From contig NZ_LFXA01000002.1 in the NCBI RefSeq assembly GCF_001187435.1, positions 1,116,001 through 1,180,000 of the forward strand: a stretch of 64,000 nt of DNA, in the 5' to 3' direction. The position numbers and the translations under genes are program-made. The notes beneath the pieces are model-generated. The model saw nothing but the letters and a program-made list of their open reading frames with translations. It had not been told where the DNA came from and searched no databases. Position 1 is the first letter of the stretch. Each line of letters opens with the position of its first letter. Source of the stretch: Streptomyces caatingaensis (GTDB lineage Bacteria > Actinomycetota > Actinomycetes > Streptomycetales > Streptomycetaceae). Positions 33,771-42,118 of this stretch are shown here, piece after piece.

Positions 33771-33947
33771 CACGGCTCCTCCGGTTCGGCCCCGCGCGGT
33801 GCGGCTCCCGTCCGCGTACCCGCGCGCGGCGGCATCGGGGGCATTCCGGCGGCCGCTCCCGGGAGGGAGCGGCATCGCCCCTTTCCTCCCATGGTGTGAG
33901 CCGCGTTCGGCGACCGCAAAGCCCCGGCCCCGCCGCGTGCCCGCCGG

Positions 33948-34286
33948 CTACGGAGTGCCCATGGTGCTCACCTTGGCGATCAGCTCGCGCAGGCTCCCGG
34001 GGTCCGGCGCGACGGACTCGGCGATCCTGGTGCCCTCGCGGAAGGCCATGAAGACGGGGACGGGGCCGACGTCGGCCCGGCGGGCGACGGCGGCGGCCTC
34101 GTCGATGTCGACGCGGTAGAAGCCGACCGTCTCCGTGAACTCGGGGAGTTCGGAGTACCGCTCGAAGACCGGGCCGATCGCCCGGCAGAGGCCGGCCCAG
34201 GTCGCGCAGAAGCCCACCACCGCCGGGGTGCCCCCGGCGATGGCCTGCTCGAAGGCGGACAAGCTCGTCAGCGGCGTGACAGCCAT
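33948..34286 (-). CDS. Thioredoxin-fold protein with altered active site (WAGLC)
   Basis: The 112-residue protein has the full thioredoxin fold order: AFEQAI, VVGFCATWAGLCRAIGPVFERYS, FYRVDIDEAAAVARRADVGPVPVFMAFREG with cis-Pro. The usual WCGPC is W30-A-G-L-C34, so the nucleophilic Cys is Ala and only the second Cys remains; another Cys lies at 27. Dithiol reductase activity is therefore unlikely. A chaperone or monothiol role is possible. It is upstream of the CtpI-like ATPase in the same direction. Confidence 0.9.
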   Translation of the reverse strand: MAVTPLTSLSAFEQAIAGGTPAVVGFCATWAGLCRAIGPVFERYSELPEFTETVGFYRVDIDEAAAVARRADVGPVPVFMAFREGTRIAESVAPDPGSLRELIAKVSTMGTP

Positions 34287-34343
34287 GTTCTTCGACCCCC
34301 CGGAGAGTCGGGTGCCGTGGCGGGACGGGGACGGGACGCGCGG

Positions 34344-34446
34344 ACCGGTGGCTGGGTGACTTGAGTGGCTGGTGGCTGGGTGGACTGGACCGGGCTGGGA
34401 TGTACCGGGCGGGTGGACCGGCTCGGGTGGACCGGGCTGGGACCAC
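34344..34446 (+). repeat. Imperfect GGTGGACCGGGCTGGGA-type repeats
   Basis: Between thioredoxin and OBAP genes, a 100-base stretch consists of diverged copies of GGTGGACCGG and GGCTGGG motifs. It has slippage character, no coding support, and forms most of the 266-base spacer. Confidence 0.5.
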
Positions 34447-34552
34447 CGTAGTCATGGCTCCCGGCGTCCGGCACGCGGAGCCGGGCCGCATCGTGCCGGT
34501 CGGTACGAGCCGTCGCCCACGGCCGCACACGGCCGACGCCGACCACACGTGC

Positions 34553-35296
<744 letters not shown>

Positions 35297-35614
35297 CGCT
35301 TCTCCTTCCGCCGGCGGGTGCCGTCTCCGGCCCGGGCGGACCCGGGTCCGGGTTCCGGTCACGCGGGCGGCTACCCCGCTCCCCGGCCGGGAACCCTGCC
35401 CGGCGGCTCGGCGGCGGGCCGTTCAGGCCGTCCGTCCGCGGCGCTCCGTGATCCCGCACGACGGGGGACGACCGGGTCGCCGTCCCCCCGGCGCGACCCG
35501 GCCGACCTGGTCATCCGACAGATGTGGCGGGCACCGCCCCGCGCCTAGCGTCTTCCTCGTCGCACAGAACGGAGCCGGACGGCCCCGGACGGCCCCTGAA
35601 CGGAGAGCAGAAAC
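35297..35614. other. 318-base divergent spacer
   Basis: It separates the OBAP gene from the FrnE-like gene. No gene, strong dyad or promoter pair is recognisable. Confidence 0.5.
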
Positions 35615-36229
35615 ATGAAGGTCCGCATCGTCCTCGACATCGCCTGCGCCTGGTCCGCCCTCGGCTGGACCCGCTTCGAGCACGCGGTCGAGCGGTTCCG
35701 CGCCGAGGGCGGCGAGGCCGACGTCGAGTTCCTGCCGTTCCAGGTCGCCCCGGACGCCCCGGCCGAGGGCGAGCCCCTCAGCGCGGTGCACCGCCGCGTC
35801 TTCGGGCCGACGGTCGAGGCCAAGACGGCCCGGATGGCCGCCCTCGCGGCCCGCAGCGGCCTGGAGATGAACTTCGACGCGGCCGTCTTCGCCAACACCC
35901 TCGACGCACACCGCCTCCTCGCCCGGGCCGTGGCCCAGGGACAGGGCGAGCGGACCGTCGGCCGGCTCTTCCGGGCGTACTTCACCGAGGGGCTGAACGT
36001 CGCCGACCCCGCCGTCCTGGAGCGCATCGCCCGGGAGAGCGGGGTCGCCCCCGGCGCCCTTCCCGGGCCCGACCCGGTGGCCGCCGGGCAGCGCATCGTC
36101 CGGGAACTGGGCGTCACCAGCGTCCCCGTCTTCCTCTTCGACGGCGGCCCGACCCTCGTCGGAGCGCAGTCCGAGGAGGACCTGCTCGCCGCGCTGCGCG
36201 AGGCGGCGGTGAACGGCTCGCTCGTCTAG
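35615..36229 (+). CDS. DsbA/FrnE-like oxidoreductase with CAWS active site
   Basis: The 204-residue protein follows the FrnE/2-hydroxychromene isomerase-like thioredoxin family: N-terminal VRIVLDIACAWSALGW, helical insert, and TSVPVFLFDGG with cis-Pro. FrnE proteins normally have CPWC; here it is C11-A-W-S14, so only one thiol remains. This suggests glutathione/mycothiol S-transferase or isomerase-like use rather than disulfide exchange. ATG 35615 follows GGAGAG. Confidence 0.9.
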   Translation: MKVRIVLDIACAWSALGWTRFEHAVERFRAEGGEADVEFLPFQVAPDAPAEGEPLSAVHRRVFGPTVEAKTARMAALAARSGLEMNFDAAVFANTLDAHRLLARAVAQGQGERTVGRLFRAYFTEGLNVADPAVLERIARESGVAPGALPGPDPVAAGQRIVRELGVTSVPVFLFDGGPTLVGAQSEEDLLAALREAAVNGSLV

Positions 36230-36331
36230 GGCACGTGTCCCCGGCGGGGCCGCGTGCGTCCTCGGGACGCCGGCTTCCCGGCCGCGCGCGAAGCGGCGGC
36301 CCGGCCGCACCGGAGCTCCGAAAGCTCGAAC

Positions 36332-36727
36332 TCAGGCCCGCGGAAGCTGCGTCAGCTGGATCAGGTTGCCGCAGGTGTCGTCGAGGACCGCCGTCGTGAC
36401 CGGGCCCATGGCCGTCGGCGGCTGGGTGAACTCGACGCCGAGGCCGGTCAGGCGCTCGTGCTCCGCGTGGATGTCGTCCACCGCGAAGGAGGTGGCCGGG
36501 ATGCCGTCCGCGACCAGACCTTCCTTGTACTGCCTGGCCACCGGGTGGGCGTCCGGCTCCAGCAGCAGTTCCACGCCGTCGCGGGCGGCCGGGGAGACGA
36601 CGGTGAGCCACCGCGCCTCCCCCATGGGGATGTCGGTCTTCTTCTCGAAGCCGAGCTTGTCGGTGTAGAAGTCCAGGGCCTTTTCCTGGTCGTCGACGAA
36701 GACGCTGGTCACGTGAATGCTGATCAT
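36332..36727 (-). CDS. VOC (glyoxalase-like) protein
   Basis: The 131-residue single VOC domain starts ISIHVTSVFVDDQEKALDFYTDKLGFEKKTD and ends DDTCGNLIQLTQL. Length is typical of one-domain dimeric VOC proteins. Its ATG overlaps the ArsR stop by four bases, so the two are translationally coupled, a widespread ArsR-VOC operon. The binding partner is unknown. Confidence 0.92.
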   Translation of the reverse strand: MISIHVTSVFVDDQEKALDFYTDKLGFEKKTDIPMGEARWLTVVSPAARDGVELLLEPDAHPVARQYKEGLVADGIPATSFAVDDIHAEHERLTGLGVEFTQPPTAMGPVTTAVLDDTCGNLIQLTQLPRA

Positions 36728-37017
36728 GGTGCCTCCGGCGGGGGGTCGCGCCTGAGCCACCGGGTGGCGATCTGCTCAAGCGGTTCGGTGTTCAGGTCGT
36801 GGAACTTGTACCGGCCTTCGCGGCGCGTGCGCACCAGCCCGGCCGCCTCCAGGACGGCGAGGTGCTGGCTGATCGCCTGGCGGGACAGGCCCAGCCCGTG
36901 CCGCGTGGTGAGGCGGGCGCATATCTCGAAGAGCGTCTGGCCGTTCCGCTCGGACAGCTCGTCGAGAATCGTACGCCGGGTGGGGTCCGCGAGCGCCTTG
37001 AAAACATCGTCCGCCAT
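36724..37017 (-). CDS. ArsR family winged-helix regulator
   Basis: The 97-residue protein has FKALADPTRRTILDELSERNGQTLFEIC and LSRQAISQHLAVLEAAGLVRTRREGRYKFH, the ArsR/SmtB DNA-binding core. No metal-binding ELCVC motif is present, so it is of the non-metal type usually paired with VOC or SRPBCC proteins. A 6-4-6 palindrome lies directly upstream. Confidence 0.93.
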   Translation of the reverse strand: MADDVFKALADPTRRTILDELSERNGQTLFEICARLTTRHGLGLSRQAISQHLAVLEAAGLVRTRREGRYKFHDLNTEPLEQIATRWLRRDPPPEAP

Positions 37018-37030
37018 GGCGCCACGATAA

Positions 37031-37046
37031 GCAAGTCGGCACTTGC
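37031..37046. promoter_or_regulatory. Perfect 6-4-6 palindrome upstream of ArsR
   Basis: GCAAGT-CGGC-ACTTGC, 14 bases before the ArsR start codon. Inference: autoregulatory operator. Confidence 0.6.
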
Positions 37047-37097
37047 ATGTCTACTCTGAGCAGCCGGAATGCCACTCGGAGGCTTCGCGGCGGAGTC

Positions 37098-37169
37098 GGC
37101 CGAACCGGCCGAACCGGCCGAACCGGCTGAACCGGCTGAACCGGCCGAACCGGCTGAACCGGCCGGACC
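37098..37169 (+). repeat. Eight tandem 9-bp units (GGCYGAACC)
   Basis: Units alternate between GGCCGAACC and GGCTGAACC, the last being GGCCGGACC. In one plus frame they would encode repeated AEP, but no start with SD precedes them. They lie between the ArsR promoter and the next gene. Confidence 0.85.
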
Positions 37170-37241
37170 CGACGATCCGAAGACCCGCGCGGGAAAACCG
37201 TTTGGCGGGCCACCGCGGCCGCTGCTACGTTCCCGGTGGCC

Positions 37242-37322
37242 GTGCGAGAGAACGAGGAGGTGGTACCCGTGAACGCAGTATCGACATGGGTGCTCCCCTC
37301 CGGGGTCACGGTCGGGCGATAG
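37242..37322 (+). CDS. Possible small ORF or leader peptide (17 or 26 residues)
   Basis: GTG 37269 has an ideal GAGGAGGTGG SD and opens a 17-codon frame ending at TAG 37320-37322 (NAVSTWVLPSGVTVGR). An in-frame GTG at 37242 would give 26 residues and lies 11 bases after a TACGTT -10-like hexamer, so leaderless translation is possible. It ends 45 bases before the hydrolase start. It could be a leader peptide, a genuine mini-protein or chance. Confidence 0.3.
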   Translation: MRENEEVVPVNAVSTWVLPSGVTVGR

Positions 37323-37367
37323 GTCGTCCGGGAGCGCCGTTCATGAGCACTCCCGAAAGGCATGACC

Positions 37368-38123
37368 ATGCGCTTCACTTCTGAACAGCAGCTCGACGGC
37401 GGCGTCCTCGAGCGCGGATTCACCCTCGGCGAGAGCGGGATCCCGGGCTTCCTGTGGACGCCCGCGTCCGCGTCGCCGGCCGCGCCGGCGCCGCTGATCC
37501 TCATCGGCCCCCCTCCGCTCGGACTGCACAAGGTGTACTCCCGGCTGGCGGGGCGGGCCCGGTACTACGCGGCGGAGTACGGCTTCGCCGCGGCCACCGT
37601 CGAACTCCCGGGCAGCGGTGACCGGCCCCGCTGGGCCGCCGCCGAACAGGCCCGCGCCGACCTGCGCCGGGCGATGGAGGCCGGCGGGCCGGTCGGCGGA
37701 GAGATCGTCGACGCCCTCGTCCTCCCGCTGGTCGAGAGGGCGGTCCCGGAATGGCGGGCCGCCCTGGACGCCCTCCTGACGCTGCCCGGGCTCGGCGGCC
37801 CGGTCGGGTACGAGGGGGGAGTGATCTCCCTCGGCATACGGCTGGCGGTGGCCGAGCCGCGGGTGGTGTCGGCCTGCTTTTTCGCCGGGAGCCTGGTGCC
37901 CGCCCGCATGTTCGAGGAGGCCCGCCGGGTCACCATTCCGCTCCAGGTCCTGCTCCAGTGGGACGACGAGGGCAACGACCGGCAGGCGGCCCTGGACCTC
38001 TTCGACGCCTTCGGCTCCACGGAGAAGACGCTGCACGCCAGCCTGGGCGGCCACACCGGCGTCCCGCGGTTCGAACTCGACGCCGGGGCACGGTTCTTCG
38101 CCCGGCACCTGAAGCCCTGCTGA
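37368..38123 (+). CDS. Alpha/beta hydrolase
   Basis: The 251-residue protein has an alpha/beta hydrolase layout: ILIGPPPLGLHK oxyanion region, VGYEGGVISLGIRLA as the nucleophile elbow (Ser within V-I-S-L-G rather than the usual G-x-S-x-G), Asp in LLQWDDEGND and His in GGHTGVP. Dienelactone hydrolase-like and uncharacterised esterases share this plan. ATG 37368 is preferred to 37362 because AAAGG is then 7 bases upstream. Confidence 0.88.
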   Translation: MRFTSEQQLDGGVLERGFTLGESGIPGFLWTPASASPAAPAPLILIGPPPLGLHKVYSRLAGRARYYAAEYGFAAATVELPGSGDRPRWAAAEQARADLRRAMEAGGPVGGEIVDALVLPLVERAVPEWRAALDALLTLPGLGGPVGYEGGVISLGIRLAVAEPRVVSACFFAGSLVPARMFEEARRVTIPLQVLLQWDDEGNDRQAALDLFDAFGSTEKTLHASLGGHTGVPRFELDAGARFFARHLKPC

Positions 38124-38316
38124 CGGGGCGTCAGATCGCCGCCGGCAGACGGTGGACCGCTCCTCGGCCCGTGCCCGTCCGGGTCCGGCCTGCCGGTGGG
38201 GCGGCCGGTTCGGCTCAACTCCCTTGAACAGATGACCGGTTCACATCTGTGGAGGAGGCGTGAAGGCCGTACAGAATGCTCGCCCGACACCCGACGACGA
38301 CCCGTGAGGACCTGTC

Positions 38317-38856
38317 ATGCGCTCTGCCTCCTTCGCCTCCCTGGCCGGTGCGGCCCTGCTCGCGGCGACGGCGCTCTTCGCCGCGCCCACCGCCGCGCAG
38401 GCCGCGCCCCCGGCCACCCATCCCGGACTGACCTGGGCCAAGATGGCCGACGGGCCCGACGGGACGGTGCGGGTCGGCGGCCCGGGCGGTACGTCGAGCA
38501 ATCCCTACCAGGGGGACACCCCGGCCAGTGCCGTCCTGCCGGTGCTGTGCCTGAAGGTCGACGGCAGCCCCGTGCCCGACGGCATCACCCCCGACTTCTA
38601 CGCCGGCTGGGCCCAGGGCACCGTCGCCGCGAGCAGACCCGTGCGCGGCTCGCGGCTCAACAGCCGGGCCGCGGCGGACAGTGTCTGCCAGGCGCAGTTC
38701 GGGGCGGGCTGGCGGATGGCCGAGTTCCACGACGGTCACTACGGGCCGGACCTCGGCGCGACGGGCGGCTGGACGTTCTGGGCGTACGGCACCCTGCCCG
38801 CCGGTACCAGGCTCTGGACGGCCATCGACGACCAGCGGGCCAACCCCTGGGACTGA
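38317..38856 (+). CDS. Secreted protein of unknown function
   Basis: The 179-residue protein has a clear Sec signal (SLAGAALLAATALFAAPTAAQA, cleavage near residue 29). The mature part has two cysteines, in VLPVLCLKVDG and ADSVCQAQFG, probably disulfide-bonded. The C-terminal GWRMAEFHDGHYG, then WTFWAYGTL and LWTAIDDQRANPW are rich in aromatics, somewhat like C-type-lectin or fibrinogen-like extracellular domains. I cannot name the family. Monocistronic. Confidence 0.82.
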   Translation: MRSASFASLAGAALLAATALFAAPTAAQAAPPATHPGLTWAKMADGPDGTVRVGGPGGTSSNPYQGDTPASAVLPVLCLKVDGSPVPDGITPDFYAGWAQGTVAASRPVRGSRLNSRAAADSVCQAQFGAGWRMAEFHDGHYGPDLGATGGWTFWAYGTLPAGTRLWTAIDDQRANPWD

Positions 38857-38986
38857 CCCCGCTCGTACGGCGGGGACGCGGTCGTCACCACCGGTCTCCT
38901 CCCCGCGGGCACGGGAGGGCCGTGATCGCCCGTGGGAAGATCACGGCGTGGCCCGCCGGGGCCGATCACGACCGTGGAAGGTGACG

Positions 38987-39550
38987 ATGTACGCGATATC
39001 CCTCGGTGACGACGGTGCCGAGCTGCGCCCCCTGGAGCCTTGGCAGGCCGGGGAGTTCCTGGCCCACATGGACCGGGGACGGGAGTTCGTCGGACGGTGG
39101 AACGGGCTGCCCGACGTGGTCCGGGATCTGGAGTCGAGCCGGGCGTTCCTCCAGGCGTACGCGGAGAAGGCCGCGGCGGACGCCGGGCGGATCTACGGCA
39201 TCCACTGGGACGGCACGCTCGTCGGCGGGTTCCTGCTGCGCAGGATGGACGTCGCGCAGGGCACCGCCGAGGCGGGCTGCTGGCTGGAGCCGTCCGCGGT
39301 GGGCAAGGGGCTGGTGACCCGGGCCGCCCGGGCGGTCATCGACTGGGCGGTCGAGGAGCGGGGCGTCCACCGCGTGGAGTGGTGGTGTGCGGCCGGGAAC
39401 GCGCCGAGCATCGCGGTGGCCCGGCGGCTGGGGATGACGCGCGACGGCGTTCTGCGGGAGAGCTTTCTGTACCGGGGCGTGCGGCACGACGAGGAGATCT
39501 GGTCGGTGCTGGCGCCCGCGTGGCGGGAGGCGCGGCGGGCGGGGGCCTGA
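38987..39550 (+). CDS. GNAT acetyltransferase, RimJ/RimL type
   Basis: The 187-residue protein fits the ribosomal-protein-alanine/serine acetyltransferase branch: LRPLEPWQAGEFLAHMDRGREFVGRW, GCWLEPSAVGKGLVTRAARAVIDWA (acetyl-CoA loop) and RVEWWCAAGNAPSIAVARRLGM. Known relatives acetylate N-termini or small amines. ATG 38987 follows GGAAGGTG. It is monocistronic. Confidence 0.9.
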   Translation: MYAISLGDDGAELRPLEPWQAGEFLAHMDRGREFVGRWNGLPDVVRDLESSRAFLQAYAEKAAADAGRIYGIHWDGTLVGGFLLRRMDVAQGTAEAGCWLEPSAVGKGLVTRAARAVIDWAVEERGVHRVEWWCAAGNAPSIAVARRLGMTRDGVLRESFLYRGVRHDEEIWSVLAPAWREARRAGA

Positions 39551-39569
39551 CGGGGAACGCCCCCGGCGA

Positions 39570-39598
39570 TTGACGGCTAACGCCGTTAGCCCTACGGT
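39570..39598 (+). promoter_or_regulatory. Sigma70-type promoter of the DUF4260-TetR operon
   Basis: TTGACG (39570-39575) and TACGGT (39593-39598) are separated by exactly 17 bases. One TetR-type palindrome occupies the spacer and another lies just past the expected start point. Confidence 0.7.
39575..39591. promoter_or_regulatory. TetR-type operator 1 (GGCTAACG-C-CGTTAGCC)
   Basis: A perfect 8-1-8 palindrome between the -35 and -10 hexamers. Confidence 0.75.
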
Positions 39599-39601
39599 CG
39601 G

Positions 39602-39618
39602 GGCTAACGGCGTTAGCC
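39602..39618. promoter_or_regulatory. TetR-type operator 2 (GGCTAACG-G-CGTTAGCC)
   Basis: A second perfect 8-1-8 palindrome with the same arms, 27 bp from the first, over the likely transcription start. Confidence 0.75.
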
Positions 39619-39641
39619 GCCCCCTGTCGCAAGGAGCCCGC

Positions 39642-40055
39642 ATGACCGCCACCGTCCCCGCCTCGCCGCGCGCCTCCGCCGCCGTACGCCGACGGGCGGC
39701 CTGGGCCGTCTGGGCCGTGGCCCTCCTCGCCCTCGCCGTCGTGGCGGGGACGGGCCACGGCGGCGGGGTCTGGGCCGCGTTCGCCGCCGGTGCCGTCGCC
39801 CCCGACCTCTCGTTCCTCGCGGCGCTGGGGGCGCGGGAGCCGGTCCGCCGGGGTCAACTGCCGCGCCGGGCCGTCCCGTTCTACAACGCCGCGCACCGCA
39901 CGCCGGTCCCGCTGGTGCTGGCCGTCGCCTACGGGTTCTCCCCGCTCGACGCCCCCGCGGTGTTCGCCTTCCTGCTGGCCTGGACGTTCCACATCGCCGT
40001 CGACCGCGCCGCCGGCTACACCCTGCGCACCCCGGAGGGCTTCGTCCGTGCCTGA
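39642..40055 (+). CDS. DUF4260 membrane protein
   Basis: The 137-residue protein has three to four membrane helices and DUF4260 marks: AVAPDLSFLAALG, RRAVPFYNAAHRT and FHIAVDRAAGYTLRTPEGF. The role is unknown. ATG 39642 follows AAGGAG. It overlaps the TetR gene by 8 bases and both lie behind a promoter with twin TetR-type operators. Confidence 0.92.
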   Translation: MTATVPASPRASAAVRRRAAWAVWAVALLALAVVAGTGHGGGVWAAFAAGAVAPDLSFLAALGAREPVRRGQLPRRAVPFYNAAHRTPVPLVLAVAYGFSPLDAPAVFAFLLAWTFHIAVDRAAGYTLRTPEGFVRA

Positions 40056-40569
40056 CGCCCCCGCCCCCGCCCCGCTCACCGAACGGCAGCGGCAGATCGC
40101 CCGTGCCGCCCGTCAACTCCTCGACGCCGAGGGGCCGGACGCGGTCACCATGCGCCGCATCGCCGACGTCCTCGGTATCAAGGCGCCCTCCCTCTACAAG
40201 CACGTCCCCGACAAGACGGCCCTGGAGGCCCTGCTCATCACCGAGGGCTTCGTGGAGCTGGCGGAGGCGCTGGAGGCCGTGGCCGGGCGACTGCCCGCCC
40301 TCGGGCGGGCCTACCGCCGCTACGCCCTCCACCACCCCCACCTCTACCGGCTGATGAACTACCGCCCCCTGCGCCGCGACCTCCTGCCGCCCGGTGTGGA
40401 GGACCGTGCCGCGTTCCCCCTGCTGGCCGCCGTCGGCCACGACGGCGACCGCGCCCGGGCGCTGTGGGCCTTCGCCCACGGGATGGTCTCCCTGGAGATC
40501 GACGGCCGCTTCCCGCCCGGCGCGGACCTCGACGAGGCGTGGCGGGCGGGGCTGGCGGCGTTCGGCTGA
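40048..40569 (+). CDS. TetR family regulator (autoregulated)
   Basis: The 173-residue protein begins at GTG 40048 and has the TetR helix-turn-helix VTMRRIADVLGIKAPSLYKHVPDKTALEALL followed by a short WHG-type C-terminal domain (AFAHGMVSLEIDGRF). It is the second gene of the operon with DUF4260 and probably represses it through the two palindromes at 39575 and 39602. Confidence 0.93.
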   Translation: MPDAPAPAPLTERQRQIARAARQLLDAEGPDAVTMRRIADVLGIKAPSLYKHVPDKTALEALLITEGFVELAEALEAVAGRLPALGRAYRRYALHHPHLYRLMNYRPLRRDLLPPGVEDRAAFPLLAAVGHDGDRARALWAFAHGMVSLEIDGRFPPGADLDEAWRAGLAAFG

Positions 40570-40728
40570 CGGATTCACGGCCGGCCGGCGGGTCGTGGGG
40601 CGCGGCCGCGCCGGCCGCCCCGGGTCCTGACCGATGGTCCCCGGGCCCGGCCGGTCCGCTGGTCGTGGGCTCCTCGGTTCGGTCCCCGACCGTGCATCCC
40701 CAACCGGGAGTCCCAACCCGTGCGTCCC

Positions 40729-41628
40729 CTAACCGTGCGTCAGCCGCCGCGCGCGCCGCGCGCCGAGCCGCACGCGGACCCCCGCCACGGCCGCGCCCGT
40801 CGCCAGCAGGGCCACGAGGGCGGCGGCGACGTCCCCTTCCCAGTGCAGGACCTGGACGGAGGGCGTGAACCAGGGCACGGCGGCCAGGGCGATGCCCGCC
40901 GCGCAGGCGCCGGGGGAGGGGGAGCGCGGGACGGTGAGGGCGAGCGTGACGGACAGGATCAGGACCGGGACCGCCGAGGCGAAGAGGGTGATGAAGAACA
41001 GCGGCACGTGCATCAGCGCCGCCGAGACCAGCAGCACGGGGGTGAGGACCCCGAGGACGCCCGCCGCCGTGCGGAGTGGGCGGCCGACCGGCGGGGTGTC
41101 GGGCGGGCAGCCGAGCACGAGGAGCAGCGCCAGGGCGAGGGAGAGCAGCCGGCTCGGGCCGTCGAAGACGTACACGCCGGTGGCGAACTGCTGGACGGCG
41201 AGGACGGCCGTCCCCAGCGGCATCAGCCGGCGCGCCGTTCGCCAGCTCCCGAGGAGCACGGCGGCGCCCGCCGCCGTCAGGATCAGGTCGGCCGCCAGGA
41301 GGAGCCCGAGGGAGGGCCCGCCCGGCCCGTACGCGGACTCGGACCACAGGACGCGCATCATCGCCTGCGCGAAGACCACGGCGGCGTACGCGGCCGCGCC
41401 GGTCGCCGCGTAGGGCGCGGCCACGGCCAGGGCCCGGCCCAGCGGGTCCGCCGACGTCAGCCGCAGCCGCAGGCGCAGGGCGTGGGAGGCCAGGTCCGCC
41501 TGTTCCCACAGGCGTTCGGAGCGGGAGGCGCCGACGGTCGACTCGGCGTAGTGGGCGGCGATCTCGTCGCCGTGGGCGCGGCGGTACGCGCGCGGGTACA
41601 GGGCCAGAGCCCGGGGGGAGCGGCTCAT
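40729..41628 (-). CDS. PadR-coupled multi-helix membrane protein
   Basis: The 299-residue protein begins with a cytoplasmic permease-prefix-like segment (ALALYPRAYRRAHGDEIAAHYAES) followed by about seven membrane helices. Its ATG overlaps the stop of the PadR gene by four bases. Membrane proteins with such prefixes behind PadR regulators are common in actinobacteria and may act with ABC-type permeases. Function unknown. Confidence 0.88.
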   Translation of the reverse strand: MSRSPRALALYPRAYRRAHGDEIAAHYAESTVGASRSERLWEQADLASHALRLRLRLTSADPLGRALAVAAPYAATGAAAYAAVVFAQAMMRVLWSESAYGPGGPSLGLLLAADLILTAAGAAVLLGSWRTARRLMPLGTAVLAVQQFATGVYVFDGPSRLLSLALALLLVLGCPPDTPPVGRPLRTAAGVLGVLTPVLLVSAALMHVPLFFITLFASAVPVLILSVTLALTVPRSPSPGACAAGIALAAVPWFTPSVQVLHWEGDVAAALVALLATGAAVAGVRVRLGARRARRLTHG

Positions 41629-42005
41629 GCGGTGGCCCCCCGGGGCGCCGGACCACCGAAGGGGCCGGGCAGCCGGCCGCGCGACGGCGCGGCACCGAGC
41701 CGGCGCCGCGCCTCCTCGGCGGTGGCCGTCAGCCGCTCCGCCTCGGCGGCCAGCCGCACCCGGCCGTCGCCCGTGAGCGCGTAGCTGCGCCGCGCCCGTC
41801 CGTCGACGACCTCCTCGCGGTGCACCTCGATCAGCCCTTCCCGGACGAGCCGGTCGAGCGCGGCGTACAGCGTGCCGGTGCGCAGCCGCACCCGGCCCCC
41901 GGACATGGCGGACACTTCCCGGGCGATCGCGTAGCCGTGGCGCGGCCGGTCGGCCAGGGCGGTCAGGAGCAGCAGCGTGGGCTCCTGGATGGGTCGGACA
42001 GTCAT
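41625..42005 (-). CDS. PadR family regulator
   Basis: The 126-residue protein carries the PadR winged helix: PTLLLLTALADRPRHGYAIAREV, VRLRTGTLYAALDRLVREGLIEVH and RARRSYALTGDGRVRL. ATG 42005 is used; ATG 42017 is possible. It is coupled to the membrane protein gene and divergent from the YbdK gene. Confidence 0.92.
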   Translation of the reverse strand: MTVRPIQEPTLLLLTALADRPRHGYAIAREVSAMSGGRVRLRTGTLYAALDRLVREGLIEVHREEVVDGRARRSYALTGDGRVRLAAEAERLTATAEEARRRLGAAPSRGRLPGPFGGPAPRGATA

Positions 42006-42019
42006 GATCGCCACCATAG

Positions 42020-42029
42020 GACGATCGTC
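42020..42029. promoter_or_regulatory. Perfect 10-bp palindrome GACGATCGTC
   Basis: Lies 15 bases before the PadR start in the short divergent spacer and could be part of a PadR operator. Confidence 0.35.
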
Positions 42030-42118
42030 GGCATATGTCGATCGGGGAGGCGCGGCCGTTCGGGCGGGCGGGGTGCGGGCGGGACGCGGGCGGGTCCTCA
42101 CGGGGGTACACGCAGCAC

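Noticed and set aside
29203..34548. A 1,781-codon minus-strand open frame overlapping the CtpI-like ATPase, and similar very long antisense frames (e.g. 29487-33899 plus, 40729-42621 minus)
   Set aside because: They are shadows of real genes in very high G+C DNA; compositions are Arg/Gly/Pro-rich without domains or SD-start pairs.
37368..38123. Alpha/beta hydrolase lacking its nucleophile
   Set aside because: On rereading, a Ser is present in the elbow (V-I-S-L-G) with plausible Asp and His, so it is not called inactive.
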